Positions 5,588 through 9,422 of a stretch of 9,422 nucleotides of DNA are shown here, one piece after another (the first letter of the stretch is position 1; every line of letters starts with the position of its first letter). A model generated the notes under the pieces. That model did not search any database. It was not told where the DNA came from and saw only the letters and a program-made list of their open reading frames with translations. The stretch is from an uncultured Nocardiopsis sp. (GTDB lineage: Bacteria > Actinomycetota > Actinomycetes > Streptosporangiales > Streptosporangiaceae). The stretch spans positions 1 through 9,422 of the forward strand of contig CALGOD010000196.1 of the NCBI GenBank assembly GCA_937957845.1, read 5' to 3'. The position numbers were made by a program, and so were the translations under genes.

Positions 5588-6355
5588 ATGGCGACAACCG
5601 CACTCCAGTACCGGTTCGACGGACCAAGACACGCGCCCGTCGTACTGCTCGTGCCGCCTTTCGGGACGAGGACGTCGGTCTGGGAACCACAGATGCCGGA
5701 GCTGACGCGCCACCGGCGGGTACTGCGTGTGGAACACCGCGGACACGGCTCCTCCTCGGCTCCCGAGGGCCCTTACACGATCGAGGACCTCGCCTTGGAC
5801 GTGCTCGGGCTCCTGGAGTCCCAGGGGCTGACGAGGGTCTCCGCGGTAGGTGCGGGACTTTGTAGTTCGCTGCTGGTGTGGATCGCGGCCAATTCGCCGC
5901 GCACACTGGACCGACTCGTGCTGCTCGCCGCGGGACCCCGCACGCCCCGCACCCACGGGTGGCACAAGATCGCCTCGCGGGTGCGTGAGTCCGGTCTGGA
6001 CTCGGTGGCCACCGAGGTGACGCTGCCCTGGTTCACCCCGGCCATGAGCGAGGAACATCCGGATGTGGTGGCCCGGTTCACCGAGGAGTTCCGGGAATTG
6101 GACGCACAGGGGTTCGCCTCGATGTGCGAAGCGATCTCCACGATGGACCAGCGCCATCTGGTCGCGGCGGTACAGGTGCCGACCCTGGTGGTGTCGGCCG
6201 CCCACGACCCGCTGTTGCCGCCGGGGCACGGACGCAGGCTGGCCGATGGGATCGCCGGTTCACGGTTCGAGGTGGTCTTCGGCGCCGCGCACCTCGTCGG
6301 TGTCGAGCGCGCGGACAAGGTGAACGAACTTCTGATGGGGCACGTGGTCCGGTGA
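5588..6355 (+). CDS. Alpha/beta hydrolase family protein with altered nucleophile elbow
   Basis: 255 residues resembling the 3-oxoadipate enol-lactonase (PcaD) branch of the alpha/beta hydrolase fold: FGTRTSVWEPQ (25-35), EHRGHGSSSAPEGPYTIEDLALDV (49-72), Asp207 in AAHDPLLPP and His235 in GAAHLVGVE as the expected acid and base. The usual GxSxGG elbow reads GAGLCS (88-93), so Gly90 stands where the catalytic serine should be. Unless Cys92 or Ser93/Ser94 substitutes, normal serine-hydrolase chemistry is unlikely. The codon is GGA at 5855-5857. ATG 5588 has GGGAGG (5578-5583) 4 nt upstream. It is divergent from the DUF664 gene and convergent with a VOC protein gene 21 bp away. It could be a non-hydrolytic or regulatory homologue. 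The fold is certain; the function is not. Confidence 0.9.
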   Translation: MATTALQYRFDGPRHAPVVLLVPPFGTRTSVWEPQMPELTRHRRVLRVEHRGHGSSSAPEGPYTIEDLALDVLGLLESQGLTRVSAVGAGLCSSLLVWIAANSPRTLDRLVLLAAGPRTPRTHGWHKIASRVRESGLDSVATEVTLPWFTPAMSEEHPDVVARFTEEFRELDAQGFASMCEAISTMDQRHLVAAVQVPTLVVSAAHDPLLPPGHGRRLADGIAGSRFEVVFGAAHLVGVERADKVNELLMGHVVR

Positions 6356-6376
6356 GGGCGGACGGGTTCGGAAAGG

Positions 6377-6784
6377 TCAGAGTCCGGACAGGGGGATCAG
6401 GGGGCGGTTGATCTCCAGCAGGTAGCCGTCGGGATCACGGAAGTGGGCAGCGCGGATGCCCCATGCCGTCCAGTCACGTGGTTCCATGACCTGGCGGGCG
6501 CCGCTGGCGACGAGCCGTGCGGCGGTGGCGTCCACGTCGTCGACCTCGAAGATCACCGCGAGCCGGTCCTGGTGGGGGAGTTGGGGGTCGGCCATGTCGG
6601 TCTCCAGGGCCTCGGCCATCACCTCACGTTGGTTGATGGCCAGCCGTGTGGTGGACGCGACGTCGAACTCGGCGTAGCGGCTGTTCTCGTCGCCCCGTAG
6701 CAGGGGAAGCTTGAGCACCTGTGAGTAGAAGTGGAAGCAGGCCTCGTAGTCGTTGACGAGGAGCCTGATGTTGCTGCAGCGCAT
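6377..6784 (-). CDS. VOC-superfamily (glyoxalase/bleomycin-resistance fold) protein
   Basis: 135 residues with two beta-alpha-beta-beta-beta modules: NIRLLVNDYEACFHFYSQVL (5-24) opens the first, and RLAVIFEVDDVDATAARLVASGA (74-96) opens the second. It ends with RAAHFRDPDGYLLEIN (111-126), where Glu124 is a usual metal-ligand position. This superfamily includes glyoxalase I, extradiol dioxygenases, methylmalonyl-CoA epimerase and bleomycin- or fosfomycin-resistance proteins. The length fits a single-domain protein that dimerises. The specific reaction cannot be assigned. ATG 6784 is preceded by AGGAGA (6789-6794 on the minus strand) at 4 nt. It converges with the alpha/beta hydrolase gene. Confidence 0.9.
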   Translation of the reverse strand: MRCSNIRLLVNDYEACFHFYSQVLKLPLLRGDENSRYAEFDVASTTRLAINQREVMAEALETDMADPQLPHQDRLAVIFEVDDVDATAARLVASGARQVMEPRDWTAWGIRAAHFRDPDGYLLEINRPLIPLSGL

Positions 6785-7043
6785 GGGGTCTCCTGTCGGT
6801 CCGGGTGGTCCTCGCCCATTGTCCCGCTCGGGGCGCGGGATGGCATGAGTATTCCTACCTGGTTGTCATCTGTCCGCAGGGACGTGCCCGAAACCCCGCC
6901 TCCGCAGCGGACGGTGCCGGAACGAGACCGTTGGTACGCCTCGTATCGGCCCTCTGTCCATGCGTGTTCCCTGATCCGCGTTCTCTCTCCCTGGTAGTCG
7001 CCCTGCTGTGACCTGTACTGAAGATCCGTTCTCCTGTACCCCC

Positions 7044-7049
7044 TATGCT
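7044..7049 (+). promoter_or_regulatory. -10 candidate for the ABC remnant/XRE operon
   Basis: TATGCT fits TANNNT. A start near 7056 would fall just before the 14-bp palindrome (7058-7071), so a repressor there would cover the transcription start. No matching -35 at 16-18 bp is convincing. Confidence 0.35.
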
Positions 7050-7057
7050 CATGAATG

Positions 7058-7071
7058 TAGTACATGTACTA
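7058..7071. promoter_or_regulatory. Perfect 14-bp palindrome, probable repressor operator
   Basis: TAGTACATGTACTA reads the same on both strands and is AT-rich in a GC-rich setting, so it is unlikely to be chance. It sits 8 bp after a -10 candidate and 34 bp before the ATG of the ABC remnant. This position and symmetry suit a dimeric helix-turn-helix repressor. The XRE protein encoded downstream is one possible ligand, but no regulator can be named from the sequence. Confidence 0.6.
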
Positions 7072-7104
7072 TCAATCGCAGTAGAGGTCAGATGAGGAAG
7101 GTCG

Positions 7105-7665
7105 ATGGGCCCAACGGTATTCAGAGCGAGAGCGCAGGCGTCCGGGACGGTGGAGGAGACCGTGGTCAGCACCCGCGGTCCGCGGATGGACTACGGCGCC
7201 ACCGAGGTGCTCAGAGGTGTGGACATCACCGTCAGGAGAGATGAGGTCGTCGCCCTTCCAGGGCCCGACGGTGAGGGTGAGCCCACCACCGTCGGGATTC
7301 TGGAGGGCTTTCGCAGGCGCTCCGCGGGCGAGGTGGAGGTCCTGGGACAGGCTCCCCGGTACGGCGATGAGAGGCGGCGATCTCGGGTGTCGTGGTGCCC
7401 ATCGAGATCACGTCCGACCGGGTCCGGACCCTGGTCCGGCTCTTCTCCCGTCTCCTGGATCGGTCCGGGCACGCGCGCGGCATCGCCGTCCGCCGACCAG
7501 GCGGCCCTCGACATCACGGGGAGCCGGTGGCCGCCTCACGTGGCGGGGGGCGTCCTGGTCCCGTGGTTCGCCGCCGCGCGGTGGGCGCTGCGATGGCCGG
7601 CCCGGAACGAGTCGGGTTCGAGGGGTCGGGCTGTTCGAGAGAGGGCGATGAACCGTGTCCACTGA
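7105..7665 (+). pseudogene. Decayed ABC transporter: ATPase head fused to a permease-like tail
   Basis: From Val21 the frame reads like a NatA-type ABC ATPase: DYGATEVLRGVDITVRR, then ILEGFRRRSAGEVEVLG. The Walker A reads GPDGEGEPTT (53-62) where GPNGAGKTTT is expected, so the essential lysine is Glu59 (codon 7279-7281). Near 7381-7390 the match shifts frame: the next ATPase-like stretch, ITSDRVRTLVRLFSRLLDR, is read from 7392 in another frame. No LSGGQ signature, Walker B or switch histidine follows. The end of the original frame (about 7486-7640, DITGSR to VLVPWFAAARWALRWPARN) resembles the C-terminus of an ABC-2 permease, which suggests a deletion that joined ATPase to permease. The original ATPase start may be GTG 7162, which has GGAGGAG (7152-7158) before it. 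Its stop codon (7663-7665) overlaps the XRE start at 7655. Confidence 0.75.
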
Positions 7666-7933
7666 GAACGGTAGGACGACCGGTCGCCGCACGCGTGCGG
7701 CGACCGGGGGCGGCGAGACCATCCACAACCGGATCGCGATGTTGCGGGCCGAGCGGAACGTGTCCCGTCGTCAGCTGGCCGAGGCCCTGGGCGTGCATTA
7801 CCAGACGGTCGGCTATCTGGAGCGGGGCGAGTACAGCCCCAGTCTCCATCTGGCGTTGCGCATCGCTCGCTATTTCGAGGTTCCGGTGGAGGTCGTCTTC
7901 TCCACCGAACCCTTCCCCCGTATCGGCCAGTAG
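7655..7933 (+). CDS. Small XRE/Cro-family helix-turn-helix regulator
   Basis: 92 residues. After about 22 basic, probably disordered residues comes the short-Cro-type regulator domain: IHNRIAMLRAERNVSRRQLAEALGVHYQTVGYLERGEYSPSLHLALRIARYFEVPVEVVF (23-82). The helix-turn-helix covers about residues 37-58. Such single-domain proteins dimerise and usually act as repressors, often next to the gene they control. GTG 7655 has AGAGAGGG (7638-7645) 9 nt upstream and overlaps the stop of the ABC remnant by 11 bp, a typical coupled operon junction. The membrane protein gene begins 26 bp later. The 14-bp palindrome upstream of the ABC remnant is a candidate target. The domain looks intact, in contrast to the ruined upstream gene. 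Confidence 0.9.
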   Translation: MSTENGRTTGRRTRAATGGGETIHNRIAMLRAERNVSRRQLAEALGVHYQTVGYLERGEYSPSLHLALRIARYFEVPVEVVFSTEPFPRIGQ

Positions 7934-7959
7934 ACGTTCGCGACCCAAGGAGCGACACC

Positions 7960-8508
7960 ATGTTCGTCAACAAGCTCGACACGAGGAAGCAGGAGAGACT
8001 CCACGCCTTCGTCGAAGACCCGCGCCGGCGCCGGTTCTGGGCCACGCGCTCCCGTCGCCGCCAGGCGGTGGTCGCGTTCGCTCTGGTCAACGCCGTGGCC
8101 TCGGCCGCCTTCGCGGCCTCGATCGGGATCGGGTCCCCGTACGCGTCCCTCTTGGTGGCCGTCTTCCTCGTCTTTCTGGTCGGGGCCGCGGTACTCGGCA
8201 CGCAGCTCAACGTGGCGGCGCGCTGGGTGGTGGGCTACGAGGGGGTGGACGAGTTCCAGCGGTCGGAGATGGACCGGGCCACCCTGCTGGGACACCATGT
8301 GACGGCGGCACTGCTGACACTGCTGGTCGCGGTGACCTGCGGATTCGGCGGCTGGTCGGCGGGCGGGGACATGCGCGCGGACGTCGCGTTCATGGTCCTG
8401 GTGCCGTTGGTGCTCGTCACGAGCATGTGCCACGCGTCCTTTCCCGCCTGCTACCTGGCCTGGAACCGCCCTGACGAGATCCTCGACGAGGAGGACGAGG
8501 AGATGTGA
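7960..8508 (+). CDS. Four-helix integral membrane protein of unknown function
   Basis: 182 residues with four predicted membrane helices (about 35-56, 62-84, 111-131 and 140-163). A strongly basic N-terminal segment (RRRRFWATRSRRR, 22-34) should be cytoplasmic by the positive-inside rule, and the tail is acidic (DEILDEEDEEM). Between helices 2 and 3 lies GVDEFQRSEMDRATLLGHH (95-113). A DE[FR]Q-type loop of this sort is seen in several small membrane proteins paired with XRE regulators, but I cannot name a family with confidence. ATG 7960 has AAGGAG (7947-7952) 7 nt upstream. It follows the XRE gene by 26 bp, so the two probably form an operon in which the XRE protein controls the membrane protein. 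It converges with the aldolase-like gene 20 bp away. Confidence 0.85.
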   Translation: MFVNKLDTRKQERLHAFVEDPRRRRFWATRSRRRQAVVAFALVNAVASAAFAASIGIGSPYASLLVAVFLVFLVGAAVLGTQLNVAARWVVGYEGVDEFQRSEMDRATLLGHHVTAALLTLLVAVTCGFGGWSAGGDMRADVAFMVLVPLVLVTSMCHASFPACYLAWNRPDEILDEEDEEM

Positions 8509-8528
8509 TCGGCCACGGCCGGGACCGG

Positions 8529-9191
8529 TCAGAAGATGTCCGGCCCGGCCCAGCCGTAGGCGTCGCGTTCGCGGACCCGGGCCAGCTCGTCCTCGGACAG
8601 CACACGAGGTTCGCCGAACCGGCGGGCGTTCAGGTAGGTGGAACTGAGCCAGTTCAGCAGGCGCAGGTTCTCCAACGCGTGCGTCAGGTTCCGGCCCAGG
8701 GCCAGCCCGCCGTGGCCGCCGAGCAACGCGGCGTCGCGGCCCTTGAGGGCCTTGACCGCGTGGTCGGCGATCTCGCCCGTGCCGTAGGTGGTGTACGGGG
8801 TGACGGCGATCGCCCCGCCCAGGGCGGCGGCCCGATGGTGGATCGGGGGCAACTCGACCAGGACCGAGGACGCCGCGACCGTGTCGGCGGTGAAGGCGTT
8901 CACCACGGCGGTGACGTCGCGACCGTGCTCGGCGGTCAGGCGGTGCACCGCCATGTGCAGGGTGGTCTCGGCGGCCGGGGCGCGTCGTCCTTCGAGCACA
9001 CGGTCGTCGAGTGACATCACGGGACAGTCGGAGGGCTGGATCTGGTCGAGGGCCACCCCGTGAGGGGTGACGACCACCAGGTCACCGTTACGGACGCTGA
9101 CCGTGCCCGCCTCGCCGGGAGCGGTGCCCGCTTGCGCGGCGAGGGCCCGGGCGGTCAGACAGACGTCCCGGCGTTCTTGTTCCAGCAGCAT
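8529..9191 (-). CDS. Class II aldolase/adducin-family protein lacking two metal histidines
   Basis: 220 residues of the class II aldolase (FucA/AraD/MtnB) fold: GTVSVRNGDLVVVTPHGV (29-46), AAETTLH (73-79) with the family acid/base Glu75, ELPPIHHRAAALGGAIAVTPYTTYGT (113-138) and LLGGHGGLALG (156-166) with His160. Zinc enzymes of this family need a His-x-His pair before the ELPP segment, in contexts such as VVHTH. Here the sequence is AVVNAF (95-100), so Asn98 (codon 8900-8898) and Phe100 (codon 8894-8892) replace them. His160 alone remains, so aldol cleavage with bound zinc is doubtful, although the frame is intact. ATG 9191 has GAGGA 4 nt upstream. Canonical members cleave sugar phosphates such as fuculose-1-phosphate. 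No sugar-pathway gene is adjacent. It may be a repurposed or inactive homologue. Confidence 0.88.
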   Translation of the reverse strand: MLLEQERRDVCLTARALAAQAGTAPGEAGTVSVRNGDLVVVTPHGVALDQIQPSDCPVMSLDDRVLEGRRAPAAETTLHMAVHRLTAEHGRDVTAVVNAFTADTVAASSVLVELPPIHHRAAALGGAIAVTPYTTYGTGEIADHAVKALKGRDAALLGGHGGLALGRNLTHALENLRLLNWLSSTYLNARRFGEPRVLSEDELARVRERDAYGWAGPDIF

Positions 9192-9266
9192 GGCTTCCTC
9201 AAGGGTGTGCGCGGAGGACGCGGTCCCTAAGCGGGTCCGGCGCGCGAGGGTCCGGACAAAAGCACT

Positions 9267-9294
9267 GAGGTAGGTCTCGACCGAGGTATGCCTC
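9267..9294. repeat. Tandem GAGGTA-type motif, 16-bp period
   Basis: GAGGTAGGTCTC (9267-9278) and GAGGTATGCCTC (9283-9294) match at 10 of 12 positions, and each is partly self-complementary (GAG...CTC). Two copies in the same orientation 16 bp apart in a promoter region suggest tandem regulator binding. The second copy overlaps the iron-box-like site. Confidence 0.4.
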
Positions 9295-9300
9295 AGCTAA
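9282..9300. promoter_or_regulatory. Iron-box-like (DtxR/IdeR/DmdR) operator candidate
   Basis: By eye the 19-mer at 9282-9300 matches 13 of 19 positions of the DtxR-family consensus TTAGGTTAGCCTAACCTAA, keeping AGGT at 9284-9287, GCCT at 9290-9293 and CTAA at 9297-9300. It stands upstream of a possible rightward gene at the window edge and about 90 bp upstream of the aldolase-like gene. The match is moderate; GCCTC (9290-9294)/GAGGC (9301-9305) is an alternative dyad in the same place. Confidence 0.35.
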
Positions 9301-9314
9301 GGAGGCTCCTCCCA

Positions 9315-9389
9315 ATGTACGTCAAACTCTCGTCCTCCGTCTGCCCTCGGCGGAGTGTCGACACCAGGCCCCATGATCACGGAGAGTAG
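9315..9389 (+). CDS. Possible 24-residue ORF (leader-peptide-like), unproven
   Basis: ATG 9315 opens a 24-codon frame (MYVKLSSSVCPRR, then SVDTRP) ending with TAG at 9387-9389. GGAGG (9301-9305) lies 9 nt before the ATG. It contains one cysteine and several arginines but no run of one amino acid that would mark an attenuator. GGAGAG (9381-9386) at its 3' end could serve a next start, for example GTG 9396, which stays open to the window edge. It may be a real small leader peptide for the gene to the right or a chance frame. Confidence 0.3.
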   Translation: MYVKLSSSVCPRRSVDTRPHDHGE

Positions 9390-9422
9390 TCGTTGGTGTT
9401 CGGGTGTGGTGTCGGGCTCGCC

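Larger units (their letters stand above)
6785..7104. other. 320-bp gene-free regulatory region
   Basis: It lies between the VOC gene (-) and the ABC-transporter remnant (+), so both promoters should be here. Seen in it: CCTGTAC twice (7012-7018 and 7033-7039, a 21-bp period); two similar strings starting GATCCG (near 6973 and 7023) followed by TTCTC; a TATGCT -10 candidate (7044-7049); and the 14-bp palindrome listed separately. A 50-codon frame (6845-6997) lacks a ribosome site and any recognisable domain. I see no RNA gene or mobile element in it. Confidence 0.5.

Noticed and set aside
6845..6997. 50-codon plus-strand ORF in the gene-free region
   Set aside because: Weak start context, no recognisable domain, proline/arginine-rich composition typical of chance GC-rich frames.
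6619..7065. 148-codon minus-strand frame upstream of and overlapping the VOC gene
   Set aside because: No ribosome site before its ATG and no domain, and its end is an out-of-frame reading of the VOC gene.
7392..8474. 360-codon plus-strand frame crossing the XRE and membrane-protein genes
   Set aside because: Only its first 25 codons resemble an ABC ATPase (frame-shifted remnant). The rest is an out-of-frame reading of two well supported genes.
1..9422. CRISPR arrays, insertion sequences, integrases or toxin-antitoxin genes
   Set aside because: No regular spaced repeats, transposase or integrase motifs, or terminal inverted repeats with target duplications were seen.

Overview
The window is high-GC DNA with third-position G/C bias, frequent GTG starts, SURF1, DUF3817 and DUF664 genes, and a 6C-like RNA. 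This points to an actinobacterial chromosome. A Streptosporangiales member such as Nocardiopsis is my best guess from protein character, not from any search.

Left part (1-3232): a surface-glycan-type locus. A truncated LmbE/PIG-L zinc deacetylase and a WbqC-family protein read leftwards. Across a 271-bp lower-GC divergent region full of short inverted repeats, a large membrane GT2 glycosyltransferase of the processive (QxxRW) type reads rightwards. Centre-left (3383-4539): a DUF3817 membrane protein and a SURF1-family cytochrome oxidase assembly protein converge and overlap by 25 bp; SURF1 probably has a leaderless mRNA.

Centre (4560-4910): a gene-free stretch with four consecutive inverted repeats. 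Two of them, read on the minus strand, carry six-C runs in their loops, the hallmark of the actinobacterial 6C RNA. Then come a DUF664/DinB-type (mycothiol-dependent) protein (-), an alpha/beta hydrolase (+) whose nucleophile-elbow serine is replaced by glycine, and a VOC (glyoxalase-fold) protein (-).

Right part (6785-9422): a regulatory region with a perfect 14-bp palindrome leads into a wrecked ABC-transporter operon. The ATPase head has a dead Walker A and a frameshift, and appears fused by deletion to a permease-like tail. Its reading frame runs directly into an intact XRE regulator plus four-helix membrane protein pair. A class II aldolase-family gene (-) lacking two of its three metal histidines follows. 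The window ends in a promoter-like region with a tandem operator or iron-box-like motif and a tiny ORF.

No CRISPR array, insertion sequence, rRNA or tRNA is visible. The most interesting items are the 6C-like RNA and its strand ambiguity, the two enzymes that lost catalytic residues, and the collapsed ABC operon that seems to have left its promoter and operator to the XRE/membrane-protein pair.
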